From Enterococcus sp. PF1-24 (lineage in GTDB: Bacteria > Bacillota > Bacilli > Lactobacillales > Enterococcaceae): a stretch of DNA of 51,308 nucleotides. A program made the position numbers and the translations under genes. The DNA is taken from contig NZ_JARXWL010000022.1 in assembly GCF_029893325.1 (NCBI RefSeq), positions 1 through 51,308 of the forward strand, given 5' to 3'. Shown in pieces: positions 1-8,363 of this stretch; positions within the stretch are counted from its first letter, which is position 1; each line of letters starts with the position of its first letter. Below the pieces are notes generated by a model. It worked only from the letters and a program-made list of their open reading frames with translations, ran no database searches and was not told where the DNA came from.

Positions 1-39
1 AACTATTTTCAATTTGAGTTCAAAACTATATTTAGCCAT
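1..39 (-). CDS. IS3-family transposase OrfA, N-terminal fragment cut by window edge
   Basis: Only the first 13 codons are present (MAKYSFELKLKIV). This matches the start of the helix-turn-helix OrfA of IS150-like elements, which typically begin MAKYSFE(F/L)K. OrfA binds the terminal inverted repeats and, by programmed frameshifting, is joined to the DDE catalytic OrfB in this family. The ATG at 37-39 is preceded by GGAGGT (complement of about 50-55) at good spacing. That ribosome site lies inside the terminal hairpin. Whether the transposase is intact cannot be judged here. Confidence 0.7.
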   Translation of the reverse strand, partial: MAKYSFELKLKIV

Positions 40-44
40 AAAAA

Positions 45-93
45 TACCGACCTCCAAATGTTAGATTTTTGGTCTAACTTTTGGGGGTCGGTA
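45..93 (-). repeat. long hairpin at IS end enclosing the transposase ribosome site
   Basis: Positions 45-65 pair with 73-93. There is one T-T mismatch (59/79), one G-T pair (53/85) and a 7-nt loop. The orfA Shine-Dalgarno GGAGG is buried in the stem, so an RNA that reads in from outside the IS would hide it. Confidence 0.75.
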
Positions 94-129
94 CATTACT
101 TGAATTCAACAAGAAGTGCTTTTTTATTA

Positions 130-156
130 TGTCCCACTATTCTGGGTCAGTTCCCA
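130..156. other. possible relic of a second IS terminus
   Basis: The 27 bases start TGTCCCAC and end TTCCCA. On the minus strand they read GAACTGACCCAGAATAGTGG, which resembles the ACTGACCCcaaaaAGTtgG termini of IS150-like elements. It sits 35 bp outside the IS that enters from the left. No transposase remnant is visible, so this is only a resemblance. Confidence 0.25.
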
Positions 157-179
157 GCGAGATTCTTGCCTTTTTTCTT

Positions 180-1055
180 TCATATCGTTTCCTCATAAAA
201 ACGCCCTAAAATTTTTACATTATCTGAAATACTAACGAAAGCATGGGGATCGGTATGCTTCATGGCTGCCTCTAACATTGGCAATTCAAAGCGGGTTACC
301 ACGGTAAATAAGACCGTTTGTTTGTCGTGGTTATAGGCGCCTTCTGCTTCGTGAATAATCGTAATACCACGGCGCATGCGCTCTTGAATGCCACAGATAA
401 CTTTTTCCGGGTGCTTCGTCACAATCATCACTTGCATTTTCTTTTGTTTCGTATAGACAGCATCGGTTACTTTGCCGGACACAAAGATTGATAGCGCACT
501 GTAAAACATATATTGCCAACCAAATAATAAACCAGAAATAAAAACAATAAAAGCATTAAAATATATCGAAATCGAACCGATTGTCCGACCGGTTTTTTTA
601 CGAATTGTCAAACTAATAATATCTAAACCACCTGAAGAAAGGCCATTTTTCAAAGCAAAACCGACGCCAAAACCCATACAGCCTCCACCAAAAATCCCGC
701 AAATAATCGGATCAGTTGTTAAAACTGTTTCTGGCATAATTTGAACAGCCAAAGAACCAAGAGTAACGGTTAAGATAGTAAAAATTGTAAAGCGTTTGCC
801 GATTGTTTTCCAGGCCATTAAGAACAAAGGAATATTCAATAAATACAAAGTAACAGAAACTGGAATATTCATGCTTAACTTTTTCAAAAATAGACTAGTC
901 AAAATTTGAGCTAAACCGGTAATCCCTGAAGAATAGATATTCCCCGGTTGGTAAAAAAAGTTAATGGCAATGGATGACATTAAAGCATAGACAATTGCCA
1001 CGGAAAGTTTACTAGTATATTTATTGTCACTTAACTCTTCATAAAACTTTTTCAT
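180..1055 (-). CDS. YitT-family membrane protein (DUF161/DUF2179)
   Basis: This is a 291-residue polytopic membrane protein of the YitT family. The N-terminal two thirds carry about five to six hydrophobic helices, with the family-typical glycine-rich segment GIFGGGCMGFGVGFALKNG near residues 118-136. The last ~85 residues (about 200-291, KKMQVMIVTKHPEKV onward) are the soluble DUF2179 domain, which resembles small ligand-binding domains. The family's function is not established. The ATG at 1055 has only a distant GGGAGA upstream, so the ribosome site is weak. The gene stands alone, and its transcript runs straight at the IS tip on the same strand. Confidence 0.85.
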   Translation of the reverse strand: MKKFYEELSDNKYTSKLSVAIVYALMSSIAINFFYQPGNIYSSGITGLAQILTSLFLKKLSMNIPVSVTLYLLNIPLFLMAWKTIGKRFTIFTILTVTLGSLAVQIMPETVLTTDPIICGIFGGGCMGFGVGFALKNGLSSGGLDIISLTIRKKTGRTIGSISIYFNAFIVFISGLLFGWQYMFYSALSIFVSGKVTDAVYTKQKKMQVMIVTKHPEKVICGIQERMRRGITIIHEAEGAYNHDKQTVLFTVVTRFELPMLEAAMKHTDPHAFVSISDNVKILGRFYEETI

Positions 1056-1167
1056 AAAACTTTATTTTCTCCCAATAAAAAGCAGTAGGTATCAAGCAAT
1101 TGTCTATCAGCAAAATCCCGCGGCTAGTTAATCATCAAAATTAGCTACAGTATACAACTTTTTTTCA

Positions 1168-1200
1168 TAAAAAAAAAGAACAACCGATTAAAGTTGTTCT
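1168..1200 (-). terminator. intrinsic terminator of hisS-aspS
   Basis: The 8-bp stem AGAACAAC/GTTGTTCT (1177-1184 and 1193-1200) is followed on the minus strand by a run of nine T. It lies 33 bp after the aspS stop and closes the operon before yitT. Confidence 0.85.
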
Positions 1201-1232
1201 AGAATTTTCTAATAATTCAGATTTTAACAGTT

Positions 1233-3002
1233 TTATTCTTCAATTGCAGTTACATCAATGTTTAATTCGAATAATTGTAATGGTGAAACAGGGCTTGGCG
1301 CTTCGGTCATTGGGTCAGCTGCCCGACCGTTTTTCGGAAAGGCGATAACTTCACGAATATTGTCTTCGCCGGCCAACAACATCACTAAGCGGTCTAAACC
1401 TAAAGCGATACCGCCGTGTGGTGGGAAGCCATAATCCAACGCATCTAGCAAGAAACCAAATTGTTCTTCAGCAGTTTCTTTATCGAACCCTAAAGTAGCG
1501 AACATTTTTTCTTGTAATTCCCGTTGATAAATCCGCAATGAACCGCCACCTAATTCATAACCGTTTAAGACGATATCGTAAGCTTCGGCATAAACTTTTT
1601 CCGGTGCTGTTTCTAACAAAGGAATATCTTCCGCTTTTGGCAAAGTAAATGGATGGTGAGCTGCCACATAACGACCGGCATCTTCATCGTATTCAAACAA
1701 TGGCCAGTCAACAATCCACAAGAAATTGAATTTACTTTCGTCAATTAAGCCTAGTTCTTTACCTAAGCGTGAACGAATCGCCCCTAGCGTCGCTGCAACA
1801 ATTTTGCTATCATCAGCGCCAAACATTAATAAATCGCCAACTTCAGCATTAGTCGCTGCAATAATCGCTTCGGTAGCATCTCCCATAAATTTAGCAATTG
1901 GGCCTTTCAAGCCGTCTTCTTCAACTTTTAACCAAGCTAAGCCTTTAGCGCCAAATTGACTGGCGTAAGTGCCTAAGTTATCCATATCTTTACGAGAATA
2001 TTTTTCAGCCGCGCCTTTAGCGTTTAACGCTTTAACCACGCCGCCATTGCTTAAAGCCGCTTGGAAAACTTTGAAGTCAACGTCTTTAACCGCTTCTCCT
2101 AAATCAATTAACTCCATATCAAAGCGAGTATCAGGTTTATCGCTACCATAACGACTCATGGCTTCGTCATAGCTCATCCGTGGAAATGGTAGAGTCACGG
2201 TCATCCCTAAAGCTTCTTGCATGACTTTAGCAATCATTTCTTCTGTATAAGTTTGAATTTCTTCCGGTGTTAAGAAAGTTGTTTCGATATCAATTTGAGT
2301 AAATTCTGGTTGGCGGTCTCCCCGTAAATCTTCATCACGGAAACAACGAACGATTTGATAATAACGGTCAAAACCAGCCCCCATTAATAACTGTTTCAAA
2401 ATTTGTGGTGATTGTGGTAAAGCATAAAAATGCCCGGCATGTACTCGTGAAGGAACTAAATAATCACGAGCGCCTTCTGGTGTTGATTTTGCTAAATAAG
2501 GCGTTTCAATATCTAAAAAGTCATTGCCATCTAAATATTCCCGAACCGCTTTCGTCACTTTATGACGTAATTTGAAATTATTACTCATTTTGGGACGACG
2601 TAAATCTAAATAACGATATTTCATCCGCATTTCGTCATTAACATTTTGTTCATCTTCAATCATAAATGGTGGTGTTTTAGCGGCATTTAAAATCGTAATC
2701 GTATTTGCCATTACTTCAAACTCACCAGTTACCATTTTCGGATTAATCGCTTCAGCATCACGACGAATGACTTTCCCGGTGATTTCGATTACGTATTCGC
2801 TACGGCATTTATCTGCGATTTCCCACGCTTCTTTTGAAAGTTCTGGGTTGAAAACAACTTGGACGATGCCTTCTCTATCTCTTAAATCAATAAAAATGAC
2901 CCCACCAAGATCCCGACGTTTTTGAACCCAGCCTTTTAAAGTTACTTCTTTTTCTAATAAATCTGCAGCTACCAAGCCACAATAAGTTGTTCTTTTTGCC
3001 AT
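1233..3002 (-). CDS. aspS: aspartyl-tRNA synthetase
   Basis: This class II synthetase charges tRNA-Asp. The 589-residue length is that of the long bacterial type with a GAD insertion. The N-terminal OB-fold anticodon domain spans about 1-105 ([13 protein letters not shown] at 33-45). Class II motif 1 is around 162-186, motif 2 ([16 protein letters not shown]) around 221-236, and motif 3 (GLDRL) around 535-539. The ATG at 3002 has GGAGGG upstream at good spacing. It is the second gene of a two-gene operon, 18 nt after hisS with no room for a promoter, so it shares the T-box upstream of hisS. Confidence 0.97.
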   Translation of the reverse strand: MAKRTTYCGLVAADLLEKEVTLKGWVQKRRDLGGVIFIDLRDREGIVQVVFNPELSKEAWEIADKCRSEYVIEITGKVIRRDAEAINPKMVTGEFEVMANTITILNAAKTPPFMIEDEQNVNDEMRMKYRYLDLRRPKMSNNFKLRHKVTKAVREYLDGNDFLDIETPYLAKSTPEGARDYLVPSRVHAGHFYALPQSPQILKQLLMGAGFDRYYQIVRCFRDEDLRGDRQPEFTQIDIETTFLTPEEIQTYTEEMIAKVMQEALGMTVTLPFPRMSYDEAMSRYGSDKPDTRFDMELIDLGEAVKDVDFKVFQAALSNGGVVKALNAKGAAEKYSRKDMDNLGTYASQFGAKGLAWLKVEEDGLKGPIAKFMGDATEAIIAATNAEVGDLLMFGADDSKIVAATLGAIRSRLGKELGLIDESKFNFLWIVDWPLFEYDEDAGRYVAAHHPFTLPKAEDIPLLETAPEKVYAEAYDIVLNGYELGGGSLRIYQRELQEKMFATLGFDKETAEEQFGFLLDALDYGFPPHGGIALGLDRLVMLLAGEDNIREVIAFPKNGRAADPMTEAPSPVSPLQLFELNIDVTAIEE

Positions 3003-3020
3003 TAAATATCCCTCCGTTTT

Positions 3021-4310
3021 TTAAACTTGTGTCATTTCTGCATAAATTGCTGCAAAGTTTTCATACACATCTACCAATTTGTATTCTTTCTCAAGGCGTG
3101 TTGCCATTGATTTTACGTTAATTACACCTTTTGCCAACTCGTCTTCACCTAAAGTTAATACCAGTTGGGCTTTTTGACGATCCGCAGCTTTAAATTGCGC
3201 TTTGGCTTTGCGATTCATCACATCACGATCTGCCGAAAAACCAGCATCACGAATGCTTTGGGTAACTTTCAAGCCTTCAATATTGGTTACTTCCCCTAAA
3301 TTCACCACGTAAGCATCTAAATGGTGAGCGGCAGGCAGCGTAACGCCTTCTGCTTCTAAAACAATTAAAATCCGTTCCATCCCCATGGCAAAACCAAAGG
3401 CTGGTGTTTCAGGTCCACCTAATTCTTCCACCAAATTGTCATAGCGGCCGCCAGCACAAATCGTTGATTGCGCCCCCATGCCAGGTGCATCACTCATAAT
3501 TTCAAAAATTGTGTGAGTGTAATAATCTAAGCCCCGCACCATATTGCTATCAATTTCATAAGGCACAGCTAGCTCATCTAACATTTTTGTAACTGTTTCA
3601 AAATGGGCTTTGGCAGTTGGCGTTAAATAATCTAAAATAGATGGCGCATCTGCCACAAACTGTTGGTCTCTTTTATCTTTGCTATCTAAAACTCGCAAAG
3701 GATTTTCTTGCAAGCGCCGTTGCGAGTCGCCACTTAATTCTTCAAAATGTGGTGTTAAATAGTCAATTAACGCTTGACGATAATTTTGACGGCTTTCCTT
3801 ATCCCCTAAAGAATTAATCACTAAACGAAATTGCTTCATGCCTAATTTTTTAAAGAAAGCTAAGGCCATCACCATTGTTTCCACATCAGTTGCTGGGTTG
3901 CTGCTACCAAAAGCTTCTACCCCTAACTGATGAAATTGCCGTAAGCGACCTTTTTGTGGTCGTTCATAACGAAACATTGGTCCACAATAAAAAGTTTTAT
4001 AAGGCTTCGCAAATTCCGGACCAAATAATTTATTTTCTACAAAAGCCCGGACAATTGGCGCCGTATTTTCAGGGCGTAGCGTAATATGACGCTCCCCTTT
4101 ATCGTAAAAATCATACATTTCTTTTGAAACAATATCCGTTGTATCCCCCACACTGCGGGAAATCACTTCAAAATGTTCAAAAATCGGCGTGCGAATTTCT
4201 TGATATTGATAATTGCCAAACAACGAACGTGCTGTAACTTCAACAAATTGCCATTTTTCTATTTCACCAGGCAAAATATCACTTGTGCCTTTTGGTCGTT
4301 GGTATTTCAT
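3021..4310 (-). CDS. hisS: histidyl-tRNA synthetase
   Basis: This class II synthetase charges tRNA-His. The protein is 429 residues from the ATG at 4310. Motif 2 with [16 protein letters not shown] lies near 113-128, histidine motif HisA ([12 protein letters not shown]) near 259-270, and HisB (AGGRYDNL) near 286-293. A C-terminal anticodon-binding domain starts at about 325. The frame stays open 12 codons further upstream, but those codons run into the T-box terminator tail and have no ribosome site. The ATG at 4310 has AGGAGG six bases upstream and begins the conserved [14 protein letters not shown]. It is the first gene of hisS-aspS. Confidence 0.96.
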   Translation of the reverse strand: MKYQRPKGTSDILPGEIEKWQFVEVTARSLFGNYQYQEIRTPIFEHFEVISRSVGDTTDIVSKEMYDFYDKGERHITLRPENTAPIVRAFVENKLFGPEFAKPYKTFYCGPMFRYERPQKGRLRQFHQLGVEAFGSSNPATDVETMVMALAFFKKLGMKQFRLVINSLGDKESRQNYRQALIDYLTPHFEELSGDSQRRLQENPLRVLDSKDKRDQQFVADAPSILDYLTPTAKAHFETVTKMLDELAVPYEIDSNMVRGLDYYTHTIFEIMSDAPGMGAQSTICAGGRYDNLVEELGGPETPAFGFAMGMERILIVLEAEGVTLPAAHHLDAYVVNLGEVTNIEGLKVTQSIRDAGFSADRDVMNRKAKAQFKAADRQKAQLVLTLGEDELAKGVINVKSMATRLEKEYKLVDVYENFAAIYAEMTQV

Positions 4311-4342
4311 GTTTTTCCTCCTATTAAAATATTTCATAAAAA

Positions 4343-4560
4343 ACAAAAAAACGCCCTTGTTCTATGAACAAGGACGGATGAAAGTCATACGTGGTACCAC
4401 CTAATTTTGAAAGATTACTCTTTCCTCAAACGATTAACGCTCGTACACGGGGCAGCTTTACTTCAACCCTTCTCCAGAATGTCTTTCAGCTTTATTGGTT
4501 AAACTGCTTTCAGCCACGACAGTTTTCTCTAAAAATTTCTAAAGCGTACTCTTTCTTTCA
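4343..4560 (-). promoter_or_regulatory. T-box leader controlling hisS-aspS
   Basis: The T-box signature GGTGGTACCACG is at about 4390-4401 on the minus strand. It is followed by an 11-bp terminator (CGTCCTTGTTC/GAACAAGGGCG, 4352-4376) with a T7 tail. Upstream are the GAGTA motif of stem I (about 4550), an AGAG/GGCTGAAAG distal arm, and a stem III-like hairpin GAAAGAgtaaTCTTTC. The best specifier candidate is GAC at 4481-4483, followed by A, the position expected in the stem I internal loop, giving Asp. Uncharged tRNA-Asp would then stabilise the antiterminator and let transcription reach hisS and aspS. The class is certain; the specifier is inferred by eye without folding. Confidence 0.88.
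4352..4376 (-). terminator. T-box attenuator terminator
   Basis: The stem CGTCCTTGTTC/GAACAAGGGCG has one mismatch and a 3-nt loop. A T7 run follows on the minus strand, ending about 35 bp before the hisS start. It is the OFF structure of the T-box leader. Confidence 0.85.
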
Positions 4561-4579
4561 CAGAATTTAGATTATCTCT

Positions 4580-4608
4580 AAATTACTAGAAACATCAAGA
4601 AAAGTCAA
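4580..4608 (-). promoter_or_regulatory. sigma-70 promoter of hisS-aspS
   Basis: The -35 TTGACT (4603-4608) and -10 TAATTT (4580-4585) are 17 nt apart, placed just upstream of T-box stem I. A perfect 8-bp hairpin TTTAGCGA/TCGCTAAA (4614-4634) lies immediately upstream. Confidence 0.7.
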
Positions 4609-4682
4609 GGTGATTTAGCGATTTTTTCGCTAAAGTTCAAAATTGCTTCAGGAAATCGCTACAATTATTTCACAGATAAGAA

Positions 4683-4711
4683 TTGACAAAAGCACCGATT
4701 TCTTTTAACAT
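4683..4711 (+). promoter_or_regulatory. sigma-70 promoter of the MBL-fold gene
   Basis: TTGACA (4683-4688), a 17-nt spacer and TAACAT (4706-4711). The transcript would start about 40 bp before the gene. A palindrome GCACAT-TC-ATGTGC (4732-4745) in the leader touches the ribosome site AAGGAGGG (4746-4753). Confidence 0.7.
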
Positions 4712-4759
4712 GAACAAGAATTCATATGTACGCACATTCATGTGCAAGGAGGGTAAATA

Positions 4760-5584
4760 ATGAAAATTACGGTTTTAGTAGAAAATTCTCGATTAAATAA
4801 ATCGGTTACACAAGCTCACGGTTTAAGTCTTTTAATCGAAGACCAACAGCAGCAATTTTTATTCGATAGCGGGCCAAATAAAAAGATTATTGCTAACGCG
4901 CAGCAGTTACAAGTAAACTTAAATAACTTGCATGGGATTATTCTTTCTCACGGTCATGCCGACCACGCTGGCGGCTTGCGCTATTTACCAACAAATCAGA
5001 CACCCCTTTATCTATCAAAAGATGCTTTAGCTGCTAAATACATCCAAGTTTTTAAAACAAAATTTTATGTTGGTCTGCCGAAAAAAATTCCTTTAACAAA
5101 ATTCAAGCTAAACTATATTACAGAAAAAACAGCAATTGCCGATAAATTATACTTAGTTCCTTTAGGTACTGCAAAAATCCCTACTAAAAATCTATATGTA
5201 AAAAGAAACAACAAAATAGCTTTAGATACTTTTGAAGATGAAGTAATGCTGATTAAAGAATTAGCGGATGAAATCATTCTTTTCACCGGTTGCAGCCACC
5301 ACGGAATTTTGAATATGGTAGAAACAGCACTGACTTTATTTCCTAATAAACCAATCAAATACTTAATTGGCGGTTTTCATTTGATTAGCGTTCCTTATTT
5401 GAATAATTTAAACACCGATAAGGACAGCATTATCAATTTGGGTAAACAGCTCCAGCAATTACCTATTAAAAAAATTCTCACTTGTCACTGTACCGGTAAA
5501 AAAGCTTATAAACTATTAAAACAGGTGCTTGGTGAGCAAATTTCAGAAATCAATACCGGGATGACACTTGCTTTAACCGAATAG
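4760..5584 (+). CDS. metallo-beta-lactamase-fold hydrolase, COG1237-like
   Basis: The 274-residue cytoplasmic protein has the binuclear-metal motif HGHADH at 64-69. Asp36 lies in FDSGPN, histidines 180/181 in TGCSHHG, His207 in GGFH and His243 in TCHC. This arrangement fits the subgroup annotated as dihydropterin-aminobenzene-phosphate synthase-like (COG1237), known from methanopterin biosynthesis in archaea. Firmicutes lack that pathway, so the bacterial substrate is unknown. The ATG has AAGGAGGG at ideal spacing. The gene is monocistronic, with its own promoter and a terminator shared with the convergent secreted-protein gene. Metal-dependent hydrolase is secure; the substrate is not. Confidence 0.85.
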   Translation: MKITVLVENSRLNKSVTQAHGLSLLIEDQQQQFLFDSGPNKKIIANAQQLQVNLNNLHGIILSHGHADHAGGLRYLPTNQTPLYLSKDALAAKYIQVFKTKFYVGLPKKIPLTKFKLNYITEKTAIADKLYLVPLGTAKIPTKNLYVKRNNKIALDTFEDEVMLIKELADEIILFTGCSHHGILNMVETALTLFPNKPIKYLIGGFHLISVPYLNNLNTDKDSIINLGKQLQQLPIKKILTCHCTGKKAYKLLKQVLGEQISEINTGMTLALTE

Positions 5585-5595
5585 TTTTTATAAAA

Positions 5596-5639
5596 AAGGA
5601 CAAAATCCAGCAGAAATTAATTCTCTGAATTTTATCCTT
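5596..5639. terminator. bidirectional terminator between convergent genes
   Basis: The imperfect stem AAGGAcAAAATcCAG with CTGaATTTTaTCCTT has a ~14-nt loop. It is flanked by A-rich sequence on the left and T-rich on the right. It serves the MBL-fold gene (plus) and the secreted repeat protein (minus). Confidence 0.7.
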
Positions 5640-5654
5640 AATAGCAAAGTTCAC

Positions 5655-6428
5655 TTATTTTTTATAAACGGTATAATTTCCAAAGTAAATGTAGTGGTCG
5701 CCTTCAGCTCTAAGAGAAAGAGCTTGTGGGCCTAACAACGTTTCATTGTAGCGAGCTTCATATTCAGCCACATCCCACGCAATATAATAACCGCCATTTG
5801 CAAAATTAACGCTCTCCACTTTGACAGAAGTATCATTAGTCAACACTTCATTTTTGGCAAAGCATAGACGCAAAGGCTGCTTATCATTGGTACGACCTTC
5901 ATAAGTGCCTCTAATTTCAGCAGGAACTAATCCTTTAGAATTATCTAAAGCATAGGCATACCAACCAATTCCTTCATCTTTCCAACCAGCTTTAACTAAC
6001 TGTTTAACTTCATTAAGGTCAGCTGTATAATGATGACTGCCAACTTTCGCTTTCGGATTATAAACCCGATAAATCGGAATTGCTTCATTTAAATCTGAAT
6101 ACCAACAAAGGCCTTCGTATTTCCAACCGACTTTTTCCAAATGGGCTACTTCATTAATATCTAAAGTGTAGTGGTGGTCGCCGTTATTGGGATTATACAG
6201 GCGATAAACCTCACCACCAGCATCAGAATCAATATACCAAGCCACATCTTCGTAATTCCACCCTTTAACAAATAGACCATCTCGCTCAAAGGTATTTCCT
6301 GTATAAAAATGTTCACCGCTATTTGGGTTATACATCCGATACATGGTTGCTGCGCCAGCTGCCTCAGCTTCTTCAGCAAATAAAAACAGTCCGCCAATTG
6401 CAAGTAAACTTATCACTATTTTCTTCAT
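5655..6428 (-). CDS. secreted protein with three DUF5648-like repeats
   Basis: The 257-residue protein has a signal peptide (KK, hydrophobic core, cleavage probable after AEA near 23) and no anchor. Three ~45-residue repeats follow at about 29-66, 74-111 and 119-158. Each has the pattern Y-R-x-Y-N-P with H-x-Y-T, then GW-x-x-E/D and WY. These are DUF5648-like modules, which in Firmicutes occur in extracellular proteins, often with hydrolase or cell-wall domains; their function is unknown. The last ~90 residues (168-257) form an unrecognised domain. There is no LPXTG, transmembrane tail or catalytic motif, so free secretion is likely. The ribosome site AAGGGG is modest. It lies downstream of the Mga-like regulator, with its own promoter. 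Confidence 0.8.
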   Translation of the reverse strand: MKKIVISLLAIGGLFLFAEEAEAAGAATMYRMYNPNSGEHFYTGNTFERDGLFVKGWNYEDVAWYIDSDAGGEVYRLYNPNNGDHHYTLDINEVAHLEKVGWKYEGLCWYSDLNEAIPIYRVYNPKAKVGSHHYTADLNEVKQLVKAGWKDEGIGWYAYALDNSKGLVPAEIRGTYEGRTNDKQPLRLCFAKNEVLTNDTSVKVESVNFANGGYYIAWDVAEYEARYNETLLGPQALSLRAEGDHYIYFGNYTVYKK

Positions 6429-6451
6429 ATCTGTATCCCCTTTTAATTTCT

Positions 6452-6479
6452 ATTGTACCTCACAAGTTTGCGCTGTCAA
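6452..6479 (-). promoter_or_regulatory. sigma-70 promoter of the secreted repeat protein
   Basis: The -35 TTGACA (6474-6479), a 16-nt spacer and -10 TACAAT (6452-6457), about 25 bp upstream of the start codon. Confidence 0.7.
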
Positions 6480-6513
6480 TTGAAGCTAGCTATTTCTTTG
6501 ATTTTCTACAAAA

Positions 6514-6543
6514 AATCAGCTGACGGGTTATCGTCAGCTGATT
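6514..6543 (-). terminator. terminator of the Mga-like gene
   Basis: A perfect 12-bp stem AATCAGCTGACG/CGTCAGCTGATT is followed on the minus strand by T6. It separates the regulator from the secreted-protein promoter. Confidence 0.85.
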
Positions 6544-6558
6544 GAAACAAATCTTTTT

Positions 6559-8049
6559 TTACTCTAATAAATAAGGAATTTTGCGGGAATAGCTTAAGCG
6601 ACGATCATCAATCCGCCGGCGTAGATCTAATTGATTTTTGAAAGAAGGAAAATCTTCCACAATAAATAATTTTTCTTCAGGAATCCCTTCAATATTAAAA
6701 TTCGACACATAAAACTCTAAATCAGGAAAAGTGTAGCGATTGACTTCATGGAAAGGCCGATTTTGCACCACAACTTCGACATTTTCATAAAGATGGCGCC
6801 CCACTAAATTTGCCAACAATTTGGCGTGATCAATGCCCAAATCACTAAAGACACCAATTTTGATTTGCGGTCTACGAGCCACTAAATCTTCTGCTAAATT
6901 ATCCCAGCGAATTAAAACTTCATCTAAAATTTCTTCATAATACATGGAATACCAAGGAAATTTATATTTTTTCTCTTTTTCTTTTAAGGTTTTTTCAACC
7001 ACTTTAGTGTATAGTACAAAGGATTGTTGCAACCCAACACTGGAAAAGAGAGTGCGATTATAAACGATATATTTTTTATAAGGATACATTTTATGTTTGG
7101 CATAGACATATTCAAAAAGTAAAACAATTTTCTCCAAATTTTCTTCAGAAAGTGGGACGTTTAATACATCAGTTAAAATATTGGTAAAATTAGTCGCCAA
7201 TTGATCAATCCTAATGCGCTCTTGCGGATTATCCCAACCAAATTCCCACCAGAAAATCGAATAAGTAAAGTCACTACCGAGATTGGTATCAATCACCACT
7301 CCCATGGAATCCAAAATTTCTTGAATTTCATCTTCATAGCGTTTCATTTTTTCAACTCGTTCACGATAAAGGGGATCTTCAAAGTTAACATTGGTAATCA
7401 ACCAGCCTTGTTGCTCCCGATAAAGCGTGACTACGATTAAAAACGCCAACTCAACCATTTGCGAATCGTTCAATCTTAAGTTAAAATCTTGATTCATTTT
7501 CATCGCCAATTTGATAACCGTCTGCTTAGGTACCGCAAACGACCACTCATGAATGCCATAAACTTCTAAAAAATAAGAAGAAAAGAAGTAGCGAGCAACC
7601 CGTTCATCTTCTGAAACCAATTGAAAAGGACTGCGATTTAGTTCCATATTACGATTTTGTAAAGCATTATTCAACTTACCAGTCGCCCTATATAAACTCG
7701 AAGCACTTAAAAAAAGCTTCTTCTCCCAATACTCACTGGAACGATTAGGTTCAAAAAAGACGCCTTCCAACAGTGAAAAAGTTGTTGACTCGCGAATCAT
7801 CTCTACATAGATATCATGAACAGAACGATTATTAGCTTCCAGCAGGCGTACACCATCTTTTTTGCTGGTTTCAATCGTTAAAATATGCGGCCAACGGTCT
7901 TCAAGATATTGGCAATCACTCATGACGGTTTTTTTAGAAGCGTCTACTGCTCGTGCCAATTTATCCAAGTGCAACCAGCTTTTTGCCGTACTTAAGATAT
8001 TTAACAACTCAATTCGGCGATGCATGGCAGTTGATAAAATTATTTCCAA
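6559..8049 (-). CDS. Mga-like transcriptional regulator
   Basis: This is a ~496-residue regulator of the Mga/AtxA type. An N-terminal helix-turn-helix covers about 12-57 (LHLDKLARAVDASKKTVMSDCQYLE). A long helical middle region follows, of the kind that forms PRD-like domains in this family. The C-terminal ~95 residues (IKIGVFSDLGIDHAKLL onward) look like an EIIB-type fold. Such proteins bind DNA and can be tuned by PTS phosphorylation. The frame is open from a GTG at 8058, but that codon overlaps the ribosome site. The TTG at 8049 lies six bases after GAGGTG and is the likelier start. It stands alone, directly upstream of the secreted repeat protein, which is a plausible target. Confidence 0.82.
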   Translation of the reverse strand: MEIILSTAMHRRIELLNILSTAKSWLHLDKLARAVDASKKTVMSDCQYLEDRWPHILTIETSKKDGVRLLEANNRSVHDIYVEMIRESTTFSLLEGVFFEPNRSSEYWEKKLFLSASSLYRATGKLNNALQNRNMELNRSPFQLVSEDERVARYFFSSYFLEVYGIHEWSFAVPKQTVIKLAMKMNQDFNLRLNDSQMVELAFLIVVTLYREQQGWLITNVNFEDPLYRERVEKMKRYEDEIQEILDSMGVVIDTNLGSDFTYSIFWWEFGWDNPQERIRIDQLATNFTNILTDVLNVPLSEENLEKIVLLFEYVYAKHKMYPYKKYIVYNRTLFSSVGLQQSFVLYTKVVEKTLKEKEKKYKFPWYSMYYEEILDEVLIRWDNLAEDLVARRPQIKIGVFSDLGIDHAKLLANLVGRHLYENVEVVVQNRPFHEVNRYTFPDLEFYVSNFNIEGIPEEKLFIVEDFPSFKNQLDLRRRIDDRRLSYSRKIPYLLE

Positions 8050-8209
8050 AATACTCACCTCTTAACCCAGCAGAAATACTTAGGACTCACTAAATACTCC
8101 TCGCTAAAATATGGACTAAACTCATTTTTTATTGCTAAAAGCAGAAATATTATCACACTTCTACTAAATTATTGAAAACGTCATTTTTACAAACAAATTT
8201 CTTACCTAC

Positions 8210-8218
8210 AGTATAGCA
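8210..8218 (-). promoter_or_regulatory. extended -10 promoter element for the Mga-like gene
   Basis: TGCTATACT on the minus strand gives an extended -10 without a clear -35. The 160-nt leader that follows, and the rest of 8050-8290, are AT-rich with no gene visible. Confidence 0.45.
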
Positions 8219-8290
8219 CTTTTTCTAAAAAAAGCATGTGACAGAAGCTCATTTCAGCATTTTTTCTTCAAATTCCCTGTTAGAAATCAA

Positions 8291-8350
8291 CAAAAAAGAC
8301 TAAATTTATCATTTTTTTGTTTAAACGAAAAAATGATAAAACTAGTCTTT
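8291..8350 (-). terminator. long AT-rich terminator of dtd
   Basis: AAAGACTA (8295-8302) pairs with TAGTCTTT (8343-8350), and an inner TTATCATTTTTT pairs with AAAAAATGATAA. The stem totals over 20 bp, with T6 on the minus-strand side. Confidence 0.8.
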
Positions 8351-8363
8351 AAAATAATTTACG

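Larger units (their letters stand above)
1..95 (-). mobile_element. IS3-family (IS150-like) insertion sequence, 5' end only
   Basis: The element enters from the left window edge. Read on the minus strand it starts TGTACCGACCCCC at position 95, a TG-initiated terminus typical of IS150-type elements, and leads into an OrfA start codon at 39. A near-perfect 21-bp inverted repeat (45-65 with 73-93) lies between the tip and the start codon. The rest of the element, including its other end, lies outside the window, so the target duplication cannot be checked. The family call rests on the terminus and on 13 residues of OrfA. Confidence 0.7.

Noticed and set aside
1726-2151. Plus-strand open frames inside aspS
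   Set aside because: They lie opposite a highly conserved gene, have no ribosome sites and show no recognisable protein features.
4173-4404. Plus-strand frames over the hisS start and T-box
   Set aside because: They cover the hisS 5' end and the regulatory leader on the other strand and have no ribosome site.
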